A DNA stretch of 64,000 nucleotides from Denitromonas halophila (lineage in GTDB: Bacteria; Pseudomonadota; Gammaproteobacteria; Burkholderiales; Rhodocyclaceae), in contig NZ_VMNK01000003.1 of NCBI RefSeq assembly GCF_007625155.1, positions 372,001-436,000 of the forward strand, given 5' to 3'. Under the pieces are notes generated by a model. That model worked only from the letters and a program-made list of their open reading frames with translations. It searched no databases and was not told the DNA's origin. The position numbers and the translations under genes are program-made. Below are positions 18,869-28,174 of the stretch, one piece after another (positions within the stretch are counted from its first letter, which is position 1; every line of letters starts with the position of its first letter).

Positions 18869-19087
18869 AAGGCATCACCAACCGTTCATTCCAAAGGCAT
18901 TATTTTAGCCGCCAATGGCTAGCGCGGGTAGATTCAGCGCGCTGTGGTCATGCCGCCGCCAGCAGAGCTTCCGTCATAAACCGTGGACGCTGGCGCATGG
19001 TGTGAACGCCGGCCGCCTCCTAGATTAAAGGTGCCACCGGCACGCGCTTGTCTGCCGGCCCGCTCATCCAAGAAAGGAGACACCGAC

Positions 19088-19891
19088 ATGCGCCATTCCC
19101 TTCGCTTTACTGCCCTGCTGGCGGTCAGCAGCGCGGCTTTTCTCGCCGCGCCGGCCGCCCAGGCCGCGCTCATCAAGATCAAGGTCGAGAACCTGGCGCC
19201 AACTGCCGGCACGCTGTTCACCCCGGTGTGGGTGGGGGTGCACGACGGCAGCTTCGACTTGTTCGATGCCAGCGCGCCCGCCAGCGCCCAACTCGAACGC
19301 GTGGCCGAGGACGGCAACCCCGGCCCGCTCAGCACGTTGTTTTCCAGCGGCATGCAGGGGGTGGTGTTTGGCCCCGGCATTGGCCCGGGCTCGCCACCGA
19401 TCTTCGGCCCTGGCGGCAGCGGCGAAATCGTGCTGGATCTGGGCACCGGCTCGACCGATCTCTATCTGAGTTTTGCCGCGATGATTCTGCCCAGCAACGA
19501 TGCGTTCTTCGGTAACGGCAATCCGACCGCCTACAAGGTGCGCGATGGCAGCAATGTGAACGGCCAGAGCATCATGATTCTTGGCTCGCAAATCTGGGAC
19601 GCCGGCACCGAGGTCAACACCGAGGCGGCCGCCGACACGCCGGTGCTGGGGCAGATGGTGGCAGATACCGGCACGGCAGAGGGCGGCGTGGTAGCACTGC
19701 ACGGCGGTTTCAACGCCGGTGGCCCGATTCTGACGGCCTTCCCCAATGCGGATTTCACCGCTGACGGCTATCAGGTCGCGCGCATCACCATCTCTGAAGT
19801 ACCGGAGCCAGGCACGCTCGCGCTGCTGGCGGGTGGACTCGGCATGGCGGGCTGGATGCGCCGCAAGCGGAAAGTGATGACCGCGATGTAA
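19088..19891 (+). CDS. Spondin-domain PEP-CTERM protein
   Basis: 267 residues from ATG 19088, with a good AAGGAGA ribosome site; the open frame starts earlier but without one. A signal peptide covers about 1-27 (AAPAAQA/ALIK). The mature part (KIKVENLAPTAGTLFTPVWVGVHDGSFDLFD, ASAQLERVAEDGN) matches the spondin N domain. The C-terminus has the sorting tag VPEPGTLALLAGGLGMAGW followed by RRKRK, recognised by exosortase/EpsH-type enzymes. It should be an exported surface or matrix-associated protein. The exosortase gene is not in this window. Confidence 0.88.
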   Translation: MRHSLRFTALLAVSSAAFLAAPAAQAALIKIKVENLAPTAGTLFTPVWVGVHDGSFDLFDASAPASAQLERVAEDGNPGPLSTLFSSGMQGVVFGPGIGPGSPPIFGPGGSGEIVLDLGTGSTDLYLSFAAMILPSNDAFFGNGNPTAYKVRDGSNVNGQSIMILGSQIWDAGTEVNTEAAADTPVLGQMVADTGTAEGGVVALHGGFNAGGPILTAFPNADFTADGYQVARITISEVPEPGTLALLAGGLGMAGWMRRKRKVMTAM

Positions 19892-19963
19892 GCCCTTCGT
19901 CCGTGCTCGGGTCTTCTGCGATGACAACGCAATGTCCATTGCCTGTCACCCAGGAGACCTGCC

Positions 19964-20875
19964 ATGGATTGCCTTCAGCCCGAACGCCGCGACACCCCGA
20001 TTGACGCTTTGCTCCGCCGCCTTGCGCCGCGGGTTGAGGTGTCGTTTCGCGGTCAGATGTGCAATCAATGGCATGTGGACACCTCCGGCCAGGGCCGGAT
20101 GACCTTTCATATTGTGGGTCACGGCCGCACTTGGCTGCATCTGCCGGACAAAGCGCCACGCGCGCTGGGTGCCGGCGATATTCTGATCCTGCCATGGGAC
20201 AGCGCGCACCTACTGGCGCACCGTTCGGACATCAGCCCACGCTTTGGTCACACCGAGATCAGCGAAATGATTTCGCTGGCCGCACCATCTGCGGGGACGG
20301 CACTGATCTGCGGCTATCTGGATGTGGACCCGGCCACCTGCCGCCTATTGCGTGGGACGCTGCCCAATGCGCTGGTGATTCAGGCCAATGAAGAGCCGTT
20401 GGCCAGCCTGACGCAACTGCTGTTTCAGGAGGCGGCCCGCGACACGCCAAACACCGATCCGCTGCTGAAACGCCTGGCCGAAACCCTGCTGCTGTTTGTG
20501 CTGCGCGAGGGCATGACGCGCCACCCCACGCCGGCCACCGGGTTATCCGCGGCGCTTACCCATCCGCGCCTGCATCCGGCGCTGGACGCCATGCTGGCCG
20601 AGCCGGAATACCCGTGGACGGTGGCGGAGCTGGCCGAAAAGGCGCATCTGTCACGTTCGGGTTTCGCCCAGCGCTTTCGCGAAGCGCTGGGTCGCGGCCC
20701 GATCGATCTACTGACCGAATGGCGCATGCTGCATGCACGGCATCTGCTGAATGAAGAACGGATTTGCGTACCGGAAGTGGCCGAGCGCTGCGGCTATCGC
20801 TCCGAAGCTGCGTTTGCCCGCGCCTTCAAACGGATCATGGGTTACGGGCCGGGCGAAGCGCGACGGCGCGAATGA
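19964..20875 (+). CDS. AraC-family transcriptional regulator with cupin sensor
   Basis: 303 residues. The first 180 form a cupin-like ligand domain (CNQWHVDTSGQGRMTFHIVGHGRTWLHL, GAGDILILPWDSAHLL), the pattern of AraC regulators often linked to oxidoreductase genes. The C-terminal 110 residues hold two helix-turn-helix units (WTVAELAEKAHLSRSGFAQRF and VPEVAERCGYRSEAAFARAFKR). Targets are unknown; a convergent cupin protein gene and a flavin reductase gene follow on the opposite strand. Confidence 0.87.
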   Translation: MDCLQPERRDTPIDALLRRLAPRVEVSFRGQMCNQWHVDTSGQGRMTFHIVGHGRTWLHLPDKAPRALGAGDILILPWDSAHLLAHRSDISPRFGHTEISEMISLAAPSAGTALICGYLDVDPATCRLLRGTLPNALVIQANEEPLASLTQLLFQEAARDTPNTDPLLKRLAETLLLFVLREGMTRHPTPATGLSAALTHPRLHPALDAMLAEPEYPWTVAELAEKAHLSRSGFAQRFREALGRGPIDLLTEWRMLHARHLLNEERICVPEVAERCGYRSEAAFARAFKRIMGYGPGEARRRE

Positions 20876-20926
20876 GCCATCTCCGCTATCAAACCCTCAG
20901 CGGGACTGGGGGCGCGCCAGAACAGC

Positions 20927-21394
20927 TCATCCGCAGATCGTGACGCCATGCGCGGCGGTCACCGCGATCAGCTTTTCAGGCGCGGACTCGCCGGCCGAGG
21001 CGAGTTGGTCGAGCGCAGCAAACATGGTCACCGCCTGGCTGCGCGGCCCGGTCACCTCAAGCATCTCGCCCCCGCCCGCACCGTAGCTGAAACCATGCAC
21101 GACGCCGGCCGGGATATGCACGAGCGTGCCGGCCGGGCACAGGGTGGCGGTGTCACCGAAAGCGAAGTTCACCTGCCCCCGCATCACATAAAAGGCCTCA
21201 TCCCAATCGTGATGGTGAGGCGGTGGCCCGGCACCTTCTTCGCCGTTTTGCAGCGTGATTTTCAGGTCGGCATGCCCGTCCGACAAGACCGCGACCTGCG
21301 TACCAACCACACTCAGCGCGGCGCGGCGGTCTTCGGGCTTCATGATCAAGGGGGTGGGCGTCATGGCGCGGCTCTCCTGTGATGGGGCGTTCAT
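20927..21394 (-). CDS. Cupin-domain protein
   Basis: 155 residues. A single cupin barrel with metal-ligand pattern PPPHHHDWDEAFYVMRGQVNF (histidines and glutamate) and a second motif HIPAGVVHGF. Such small cupins bind a divalent metal and act as isomerases, dioxygenases or sensors; the substrate cannot be told. Start at ATG 21394 chosen as the longest frame; ATG 21364 (MTPTPLIMK), which follows a GGAGA-like stretch, is an equally good alternative. Confidence 0.8.
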   Translation of the reverse strand: MNAPSQESRAMTPTPLIMKPEDRRAALSVVGTQVAVLSDGHADLKITLQNGEEGAGPPPHHHDWDEAFYVMRGQVNFAFGDTATLCPAGTLVHIPAGVVHGFSYGAGGGEMLEVTGPRSQAVTMFAALDQLASAGESAPEKLIAVTAAHGVTICG

Positions 21395-21490
21395 GCCTTA
21401 TCCCATCTTGGTCGACGAAACCGCTTTGTCAAAACTCACATTCGGCCGAGCGCCGGACGAATCGGCCGACGCGGCCACCACGGCAAACGC

Positions 21491-21982
21491 TCAGGGCGCG
21501 AGGCGGCGGTACTTCCCACCAAAATAGACCAGCGGATCGTGCGGGTTGCGGTCGTGGCGCACCACTTCGCTCAGGAAGAGCACATGATCGCCACCTTCGT
21601 GGCGCGTGGTGTTGCGACATTCGAACCAGGCACTGCAGCCGTCGAGCAGCGGCGCCCCGCCCAGGCCATCACGACAATTGAGGCCGGCAAATTTATCGAT
21701 ATCACGGGTGGCAAAGCGCTGAGACAGGTCTTGCTGGTCATGCGCCAGCACGTTGATGGCGTAATACTCGCAGTCGATGAAGACGTCCACGCTCGGCAGG
21801 TGGCGGGCCAGCGACCAGACGATCAGCGCGGGGTCGAGCGACACCGAATTGAAGGAATTGACGGTCAGGCCGATCGGCGTACCATCGGGGGCGCGCGCCG
21901 TCACCACCGTGATGCCGGTCGCAAACATGCCCAGTGAATCACGCAGGGCGCGGTCGTCCTGCGCGTTGTTGGATTGACTCAT
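21491..21982 (-). CDS. Flavin reductase-like (FMN-binding) protein
   Basis: 163 residues matching the flavin reductase/HpaC fold: LRDSLGMFATGITVVTAR at the start, GLTVNSFNSVSLDPALIVWSLAR, YYAINVLAHDQQDLSQRFA, and a final DPLVYFGGKYRRL. Members reduce FMN/FAD with NAD(P)H to supply a partner monooxygenase, or bind FMN in other roles. No monooxygenase partner is next to it. It is divergent from mutY, with the two ATGs 105 bases apart. Confidence 0.88.
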   Translation of the reverse strand: MSQSNNAQDDRALRDSLGMFATGITVVTARAPDGTPIGLTVNSFNSVSLDPALIVWSLARHLPSVDVFIDCEYYAINVLAHDQQDLSQRFATRDIDKFAGLNCRDGLGGAPLLDGCSAWFECRNTTRHEGGDHVLFLSEVVRHDRNPHDPLVYFGGKYRRLAP

Positions 21983-22086
21983 TCAGCTCACCAGAAGTCG
22001 GGGAATCCGGCAATTGCCGGCTGTTTTTTAGTATAAGCAGGCGATTATCGCCCGCCTGTTCGCCGCCGTCGACCTTGACGCCCCAC

Positions 22087-23136
22087 ATGACCGACCCAAC
22101 CTCGACCTTTGCCCCCCGTCTGCTGGCCTGGCATCGCCAGTGTGGCCGCCATGATCTGCCCTGGCAGAACACCCGCGACGCCTACCGCATCTGGCTGTCC
22201 GAAATCATGCTGCAGCAGACGCAGGTGGAGACGGTGATTCCCTACTACGCGCGCTTTCTGGCCGCCTTCCCTGATCTGGCCGCACTGGCAGCCGCGCCGG
22301 TCGAGGCGGTGATGGCGCAGTGGAGCGGCCTGGGCTACTACGCCCGGGCGCGCAATCTGCACGCCTGCGCGCGGCAGGTCATGTCGGCCCACGGCGGGCA
22401 GTTTCCGGCCACGGCGGAGCAGATCGCCGCGCTGCCGGGCATTGGCCGCTCAACCGCCGCCGCGATTGCCGCCTTTTCGCAGGGCGAGCGGGCGGCGATT
22501 CTCGACGGCAACGTCAAACGCGTGCTGTGCCGGGCGTTCGGCGTGGAAGGTTTTCCGGGTAGTGCAGCGGTCGAGAAGCAACTTTGGACGCTGGCCGAAG
22601 CGCTGCTGCCGGACGCGCAGATCGGCGACTACATTCAGGCCCAGATGGATCTGGGCGCCACGGTGTGCACCCGCGGCACGCCAAAGTGCGCCGCCTGTCC
22701 GCTGGCCGAGGATTGCGTCGCTCGCCTCACGGATCAGATCCCGTCGCTCCCGACGCCGCGCCCACGCAAGCGCCCGCCGCGACGTCAAAGCCGGCTGGCG
22801 ATCATTCAACGGGGAAGTGAGGTGCTGCTGGAACGGCGCCCGCCCAAAGGCATCTGGGGGGGCTTGCTGGTGCTGCCGGAGATCGGCGACGCCACGACCG
22901 CTGACTGGCTCTCCACGCTATTTGGCACCTCGGCGCTAGCGCTCAGTACAGGCGAGGTCTTGCGCCACACCTTCACGCATTTTGTGCTCGACATCACGCC
23001 CGAACACATCCTCCTGCCCGCCGATGCCACGCCCCGGCTGGCCGATACGCAGCAATGGCTTCCACTGTCGAAGCTGGCCGACGCGGCACTGCCGGCGCCA
23101 GTGCGTACTTTGCTATCGCGCTACGCGGGGCCCTAG
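22087..23136 (+). CDS. mutY: Adenine DNA glycosylase MutY
   Basis: 349 residues from ATG 22087 (MTDPTSTFAPRLLAWH); the upstream open frame overlaps the flavin reductase gene and is not used. LSEIMLQQTQVETVIPYY, the helix-hairpin-helix LPGIGRSTAAAIAAF with the catalytic-region aspartate, and four cysteines CTRGTPKCAACPLAEDC for the 4Fe-4S cluster are all present. The C-terminal NUDIX-like domain recognises 8-oxoG. It removes adenine mispaired with 8-oxoguanine. Confidence 0.96.
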   Translation: MTDPTSTFAPRLLAWHRQCGRHDLPWQNTRDAYRIWLSEIMLQQTQVETVIPYYARFLAAFPDLAALAAAPVEAVMAQWSGLGYYARARNLHACARQVMSAHGGQFPATAEQIAALPGIGRSTAAAIAAFSQGERAAILDGNVKRVLCRAFGVEGFPGSAAVEKQLWTLAEALLPDAQIGDYIQAQMDLGATVCTRGTPKCAACPLAEDCVARLTDQIPSLPTPRPRKRPPRRQSRLAIIQRGSEVLLERRPPKGIWGGLLVLPEIGDATTADWLSTLFGTSALALSTGEVLRHTFTHFVLDITPEHILLPADATPRLADTQQWLPLSKLADAALPAPVRTLLSRYAGP

Positions 23137-23164
23137 CGTAGCGCTTGCGAAGTCCCCATACCGC

Positions 23165-23211
23165 GTCGGGTCGGCTTCAGCCGACCAAGGCGGGTTGAAA
23201 CCCGCCCTACA
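23165..23211. repeat. REP-like palindrome, intergenic
   Basis: GTCGGCTTCAGCCGAC followed directly by GGCGGGTTGAAACCCGCC and CTACA. The second palindrome is the same unit as in the vgrG inserts and at 31960-31977. It lies downstream of mutY, between convergent genes, where it could also act as a 3' hairpin. Confidence 0.8.
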
Positions 23212-23239
23212 CGGATGACGACAATTGCAATGCAGACCA

Positions 23240-23827
23240 CTAAAGCAGGTTTCGCTGGCCGAGATACTGCTGGATGATCTCCAGCCGGCTCACCACGTCG
23301 TCGAGTTCGAGCAGCTTCTGGCGCGCCAGCAGCGAGATCGGTAAGACCTCGGCGTAACGCGCGCCGACCCACTCGGCGTCTTCAAACAGATGCGGCTGCG
23401 GCACGCGCTCGCCCAGATCCTTGACGATGCGCTCAAGCAGCGGAATCAGATTGGCCTGCGCGGCCGGTAGCGGCGTAACCGGCAGTGGCGGCAGCCATTC
23501 GACCTCGCCGGTGAGCAGTTGCATGCGATCGACACTGTGGTCGGTGATCCGGAATCGGCGCTCGCCCGCAACCACGATATTCACTTCATTCACCGTATCG
23601 GCATCGGCGGCCACCACCCGGGCTTCGGTGCCCACCGCATGCGGCACGGCAGCCTCGCCGGTTTCGCCGCCGGCGGCGATCAGGCAAATGCCGAAGGTCG
23701 ACTTCACCCGCAGGCACTCGGCAAGCATGTCCATGTAGCGCGGCTCAAAAATGCGCAGTGGCAGGTGCCCGCCCGGAAACAGCACGGCCTGGAGGGGGAA
23801 CAGCGGAAGTGTCGTGGTTTGACTCAT
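23240..23827 (-). CDS. Lon N-terminal (LON substrate-binding) domain protein
   Basis: 195 residues starting MSQTTTLPLFPLQAVLFPGGHLPLRIFEPRYMDML, the standard start of stand-alone LON-N proteins (PF02190). It lacks the AAA and protease domains of Lon, so it is not a protease itself. VNEVNIVVAGERRFRI and a C-terminal helical part (ISLLARQKLLELDDVVSRLEII) fit the family. Cellular role is not well established; it may bind substrates or partners. Confidence 0.9.
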   Translation of the reverse strand: MSQTTTLPLFPLQAVLFPGGHLPLRIFEPRYMDMLAECLRVKSTFGICLIAAGGETGEAAVPHAVGTEARVVAADADTVNEVNIVVAGERRFRITDHSVDRMQLLTGEVEWLPPLPVTPLPAAQANLIPLLERIVKDLGERVPQPHLFEDAEWVGARYAEVLPISLLARQKLLELDDVVSRLEIIQQYLGQRNLL

Positions 23828-23883
23828 GAAAACGGCGCGTCATGGTTCGGCCGGCAAAGCCTGATGCCGGGCCGTAAATGGCA

Positions 23884-23915
23884 GCGGGCGCCCCGGTATG
23901 ACCCGGGGCGCCCGC
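23884..23915. terminator. Strong hairpin downstream of aapP
   Basis: A perfect 13-base stem (GCGGGCGCCCCGG / CCGGGGCGCCCGC) with a 6-base loop lies 50 bases past the aapP stop and before the Lon-N gene. There is only a short T-rich stretch after it on the minus strand, so termination may be partial. Confidence 0.55.
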
Positions 23916-23964
23916 CAGCGGATGAAACATTCTAGCAAGACCGGCGCCGCCGCGCCGGGCACGC

Positions 23965-24741
23965 TCAGTGGCCGATGATCTGGCTGAGGAAGAGCTGGGT
24001 ACGCTCGTTTTGCGGGTTGTTGAAGAACTCCTCGGGCGGGTTGCTTTCGACGATCTGGCCGCGGTCCATGAAGATGACCTTGTCGGCCACCGTCTTGGCA
24101 AAGCCCATTTCGTGCGTCACGCACATCATGGTCATGCCCGACTCGGCCAGCTCGATCATGACGTCCAGCACTTCCTTGATCATCTCGGGGTCGAGCGCGG
24201 AAGTCGGCTCGTCGAACAACATGATGCGCGGACTCATGCACAGGCTGCGGGCAATCGCCACGCGTTGCTGCTGACCCCCGGAGAGCTGGCCAGGATACTT
24301 CTTGGCCTGATCCGGGATCTTCACCCGCTCGAGGTATTGCATGCCGATGGCTTCGGCTTCCTTGCGCGGCATCTTGCGCACCCACATCGGCGCCAGCGCC
24401 AGATTCTCCAGCACCGTGAGGTGGGGGAACAAGTTGAAGTGCTGGAACACCATGCCGACTTCCTTGCGGATCTGTTCGATCTGGCGCAGGTCGGAAGTCA
24501 GTTCGGTGCCGTCGACGATGATCTGCCCCTTCTGGTGTTCTTCGAGGCGGTTGATGCAGCGGATCATGGTCGACTTGCCCGAGCCCGAGGGTCCGCACAC
24601 CACGATGCGCTCGCCCTTGGCCACTTGCAGGTTGATGTCTTTCAAGACATGGAATTTGTCATACCACTTGTTGACGCCGCGAAGCTCGATCATCACTTCG
24701 TTTTCTGCGGCGGTATTCGGAACGGCAGCTGTCATGGCCAT
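23965..24741 (-). CDS. aapP: General L-amino acid ABC transporter ATP-binding protein
   Basis: 258 residues with a complete ABC ATPase: Walker [11 protein letters not shown]-loop, signature [15 protein letters not shown], Walker [15 protein letters not shown] and the H-loop THEMGF. It is the last gene of the four-gene aapJQMP unit and powers uptake of polar and other L-amino acids. The 38-base gap to aapM and shared strand indicate one operon. Confidence 0.94.
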   Translation of the reverse strand: MAMTAAVPNTAAENEVMIELRGVNKWYDKFHVLKDINLQVAKGERIVVCGPSGSGKSTMIRCINRLEEHQKGQIIVDGTELTSDLRQIEQIRKEVGMVFQHFNLFPHLTVLENLALAPMWVRKMPRKEAEAIGMQYLERVKIPDQAKKYPGQLSGGQQQRVAIARSLCMSPRIMLFDEPTSALDPEMIKEVLDVMIELAESGMTMMCVTHEMGFAKTVADKVIFMDRGQIVESNPPEEFFNNPQNERTQLFLSQIIGH

Positions 24742-24779
24742 CTCCAGGTTTTATTCGATAACGGGCGCGACCTGTTGGG

Positions 24780-25883
24780 TCAGCGCTTGTGTCCGGTGTG
24801 CAGCTTGCGTTCCAGCGCCTGGCTGTAGCGCGACATGCTGAAGCAGAAGATCCAGAACACGAAGGCGGTAAACACATAGCCCTCGGTCGAGTAGCCCAGC
24901 CAGTTCGGGTCGTTCAAGGCGTTCTGCACCATGCCCAAGACGTCAAGCAGGCCAACGATGATGACCAGCGTGGTGTCCTTGAACAGGGCGATGAAGGTAT
25001 TGACGATGCCCGGAATCACGATCTTCATCGCCTGCGGCAGGATGATCAGACCCATCTTCTTCCAGTAGCTCAGGCCCAGCGCATCGGCCGCCTCGTACTG
25101 CCCCTTGGGAATCGCCTGCAGGCCACCGCGCACCACTTCGGCGATATACGCCGACTGAAACAGGGTGATACCGATCAGCGCCCGCAGCAGCTTGTCGAAG
25201 CTCACGCCTTCGGGCAGGAACAGCGGCAGCATCACCGAGGACATGAACAGCACGGTAATGAGCGGCACGCCGCGCCAGAACTCGATGAACAGCACGCACA
25301 TCGACTTCACCGCCGGCATGTTGGTGGCCTGACGGCCCAGTGCCAGCATGATGCCCAAGGGCAAGGCGGCCACGCAGCCCACCGACGCCAGCAACAGGGT
25401 CAGCGTAAGACCGCCCCATTGCGAGGTCTCGGTCTGTTCGAGACCAAACACGCCGCCAAACAACAGGATGAAGCCGAAGATCGGGAAGATGAAGATGACG
25501 AACACGCCCAGCTTCACCTTGTGCCGGAAGCCCTCCATGAACAACGGGGCCATGCACGCGATCAGCGCAATGTAGATCAGGTTGATCCGCCAGGTCTCGT
25601 TCTCCGGGAAGAAGCCGTACATGAAGGTGGAGAACCGGGCGCTGATAAACACCCAGCAGGCGCCGCCCGAGGTGCATGCGTCGCGGCTGTCGCCGATCCA
25701 GTCCGCATCGAAGAACAACCAGTTGAACAAAGGCGGCAGCAAGGTCGCCAGCAAATAGATGGCGAACAGCGTGAGCAACGAGTTGATGGTGTTCGAGAAC
25801 AGGTTGCGTCGTAGCCACCCAATGACGCCCACGGAAGATGCGGGAGGCGGCAGATCGGGCAGTGGAGCAAAGTCATGACTCAT
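24780..25883 (-). CDS. aapM: General L-amino acid ABC transporter permease AapM
   Basis: 367 residues from ATG 25883 (MSHDFAPLPDLPPP), preceded by a GAGGGAG ribosome site; a TTG 6 bases upstream is too close to that site. The long N-terminal extension with LLATLLPPLFNWLFFDADW and the cysteine-containing loop, followed by the permease core (EFWRGVPLITVLFMSSVMLPLF, ALIGITLFQSAYIAEVVRGG), is specific to AapM-type subunits, which are longer than simple HisM proteins. It follows the aapQ stop by 2 bases. Confidence 0.93.
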   Translation of the reverse strand: MSHDFAPLPDLPPPASSVGVIGWLRRNLFSNTINSLLTLFAIYLLATLLPPLFNWLFFDADWIGDSRDACTSGGACWVFISARFSTFMYGFFPENETWRINLIYIALIACMAPLFMEGFRHKVKLGVFVIFIFPIFGFILLFGGVFGLEQTETSQWGGLTLTLLLASVGCVAALPLGIMLALGRQATNMPAVKSMCVLFIEFWRGVPLITVLFMSSVMLPLFLPEGVSFDKLLRALIGITLFQSAYIAEVVRGGLQAIPKGQYEAADALGLSYWKKMGLIILPQAMKIVIPGIVNTFIALFKDTTLVIIVGLLDVLGMVQNALNDPNWLGYSTEGYVFTAFVFWIFCFSMSRYSQALERKLHTGHKR

Positions 25884-25885
25884 GA

Positions 25886-27076
25886 TCAACGCTCCCTCAA
25901 CGCCATCTTGGCGTTGTACCAGTTCATGAAGATCGAAATGATCAGGCTGAGCACCAGATACACGCTCATCGTGATCGCGATGATCTCAACGGCCTGACCG
26001 GTCTGGTTCAGCGTGGTACCGGCAAACACCGCGACCAGGTCCGGGTAGCCGATGGCAGCCGCCAGGGACGAGTTCTTGGTGAGGTTCAGGTACTGGCTGG
26101 TCAGCGGCGGGATGATCACCCGCATCGCCTGCGGAATCACCACCAGACGCAAGATCCAGCCCGGACGCAGCCCCAGCGCACTCGCCGCCTCGGTCTGCCC
26201 GTGCGACACCGCCTGGATGCCGCTTCGCACCGTTTCAGCAATAAAGGCCGCGGTGTAGATCGACAAGGCCAGCACCAGCGCAAACAGCTCGGGGATGATC
26301 GCCACCCCACCCTGAAAGTTGAAGCCTTGCAAGGCCGGGTAGTCGAGGTGCATGGGCGCACCGGTGGAAAAAAACACCACCGCAGGCACGCCAATCAGGA
26401 TCGCCAGCGACGCATACACGGTGTGGAACAACTGCCCGGTCGCTTCAAAACGCTTTCGCGCCCAGCGCACCAGGGAGATGACCGCCACGATCGACGCGAT
26501 GATCGCCAGCCCGGTTGCCATGAAGCCCGACTCGAACACCGGCGCCGGGATATACAAACCGCGATTGCTGAGAAACAGCGAATCGCCGACCGACATGGCC
26601 TGGCGTGGCCCCGGCAGATTGAAGCCGATGGCGTAGTACCAGAAGAAGATCTGCAGCAGCAACGGAATGTTGCGGAAGATTTCGATGTAAGTCGCCGCCA
26701 GCTTGCTGATCAGCCAGTTCGACGACAGGCGAAGCACGCCCATGATGAAACCGATGATCGTGGCAAAGAAAACACCGAGCACCGACACCAGAATGGTGTT
26801 GAGCAGACCCACCAAAAAGGTGCGGCCATAGGTTGAGGTTTCGTTGTATTCGATCAGCGACTGAAGAATGCCGAAACCGGAGGCTCTGTCGAGAAAGCCG
26901 AAACCGGTCGAAATGCCGCGCGACTCCATGTTGGTCAGGGTGTTGCGGACGATGAAGAAGATAAACGCCGCGACGGTAATGCTGGCGATTATCTGGAAAA
27001 CCAGTGCTCTGAACTTGGGATCGGACAGAAGCCGTGGCTTGGCGGGAGTCTCCCGCTCGGGGCTTGCATCAGCCAT
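25886..27076 (-). CDS. aapQ: General L-amino acid ABC transporter permease AapQ
   Basis: 396 residues, typical AapQ length. After a cytoplasmic start it has a membrane helix (IIASITVAAFIFFIV), and the segment TFLVGLLNTILVSVLGVFFATIIGFIMGVLRLSSNWL, the EIFRNIPLLLQIFFWYY loop, and the late EAA-like region AAFIAETVRSGIQAVSHGQTEAASALGLRPGWI are permease hallmarks. It pairs with AapM in the inner membrane. Confidence 0.94.
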   Translation of the reverse strand: MADASPERETPAKPRLLSDPKFRALVFQIIASITVAAFIFFIVRNTLTNMESRGISTGFGFLDRASGFGILQSLIEYNETSTYGRTFLVGLLNTILVSVLGVFFATIIGFIMGVLRLSSNWLISKLAATYIEIFRNIPLLLQIFFWYYAIGFNLPGPRQAMSVGDSLFLSNRGLYIPAPVFESGFMATGLAIIASIVAVISLVRWARKRFEATGQLFHTVYASLAILIGVPAVVFFSTGAPMHLDYPALQGFNFQGGVAIIPELFALVLALSIYTAAFIAETVRSGIQAVSHGQTEAASALGLRPGWILRLVVIPQAMRVIIPPLTSQYLNLTKNSSLAAAIGYPDLVAVFAGTTLNQTGQAVEIIAITMSVYLVLSLIISIFMNWYNAKMALRER

Positions 27077-27105
27077 GGTATGCCTCAGACGGTTTGAGAA
27101 AGAGG

Positions 27106-27140
27106 GCGGCCCGGCGCGCCACGAGGAAGCGCCGGGCCGC
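27106..27140. other. Intra-operon stem-loop between aapJ and aapQ
   Basis: A perfect 12-base stem (GCGGCCCGGCGC / GCGCCGGGCCGC) with an 11-base loop lies 9 bases after the aapJ stop. Hairpins in this position commonly protect or terminate part of the transcript so that the periplasmic binding protein is made in excess over the permeases. No long T-run follows. Confidence 0.6.
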
Positions 27141-27148
27141 TGGCCGCC

Positions 27149-28174
27149 TTAGCGAATCGGCGGCGCGTACTGAATACCGCCCTTGTTCCACAGTGCGTTC
27201 TGACCACGCGAAATCTTCAGCGCGCTGCCTTCACCCACGTTGCGCTCAAACATCTCGCCGTAGTTGCCCACTTGCTTGACGATGTTGTAGGCCCACTTGT
27301 CATCAACGCCGAGGAACTCACCCTTCACGCCCTCAATACCGAGGATGCGGCGGATGTTGGGGTCGGCGCTCTTCATCATGTCGTCGACGTTCTTCATGGT
27401 GATGCCCGCTTCTTCGGCGTTGATCTGAGCAAACAACGACCAGCGCACCAGATTGAACCACTCGTCGTCACCCTGACGCACGACCGGACCCAGCGGCTCT
27501 TTCGAGATCACTTCCGGCAGCACCATGGCGCTGTTCGGGTCCGTCAGCTTGATCCGCAGTGCGTACAGCTGCGACTGGTCGGAGGTCAGCATGTCGCAAC
27601 GGCCGGCCTCGAAGGCTTTGACGGTTTCGTCCGAGCTATCGTAGGTGATGGCCTTGTATTCCATCTTGTTGGCACGGAAGTAGTCCGCCAGGTTCAGCTC
27701 CGTGGTGGTGCCGGCCTGAATACACACGGATGCGCCGGACAACTCCTTGGCACTTTTCACGCCCAGCTTCTTGGAGACCATGAAGCCCTGACCGTCGTAG
27801 TAGTTCACGCCGGCAAAGTTCAGGCCCAGACTGGTGTCACGGGTGAAGGTCCAGGTGGTGTTACGCGGCAGCATGTCGATCTCGCCAGACTGCAGCGCGG
27901 TAAAGCGCTCTTTGGCGTTGAGCGGGGTGTACTTCACCTTGCTCGCATCACCAAACATCGCGGCGGCAACGGCACGGCAAGCATCCACGTCGATGCCTTT
28001 CCAGTTGCCCTTGTCGTCGGTGGCCGAGAAGCCTGGCAAACCGGTACTGACACCACACTGCACATATCCCTTCTTCTTCACCGCATCGAAAGTCGCACCC
28101 GCTTGCACGGTGCCAGCAATCATCAGACCGGCCGTCGCGGCAGCAGTCAACACGGAAATCCGCTTGAAGTTCAT
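27149..28174 (-). CDS. aapJ: General L-amino acid ABC transporter substrate-binding protein
   Basis: 341 residues from ATG 28174 (MNFKRISVLTAAATAGLMIAGTVQAGATF). GGAGGA lies 7 bases before it; the ATG 6 bases upstream would sit on top of that site. A signal peptide ends near residue 25, so the mature protein is periplasmic. GYVQCGVSTGLPGFSATDDKGNWKGIDVDACRAVAAAMFGD is the bacterial solute-binding family 3 signature. It is the first gene of the operon. Confidence 0.95.
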   Translation of the reverse strand: MNFKRISVLTAAATAGLMIAGTVQAGATFDAVKKKGYVQCGVSTGLPGFSATDDKGNWKGIDVDACRAVAAAMFGDASKVKYTPLNAKERFTALQSGEIDMLPRNTTWTFTRDTSLGLNFAGVNYYDGQGFMVSKKLGVKSAKELSGASVCIQAGTTTELNLADYFRANKMEYKAITYDSSDETVKAFEAGRCDMLTSDQSQLYALRIKLTDPNSAMVLPEVISKEPLGPVVRQGDDEWFNLVRWSLFAQINAEEAGITMKNVDDMMKSADPNIRRILGIEGVKGEFLGVDDKWAYNIVKQVGNYGEMFERNVGEGSALKISRGQNALWNKGGIQYAPPIR

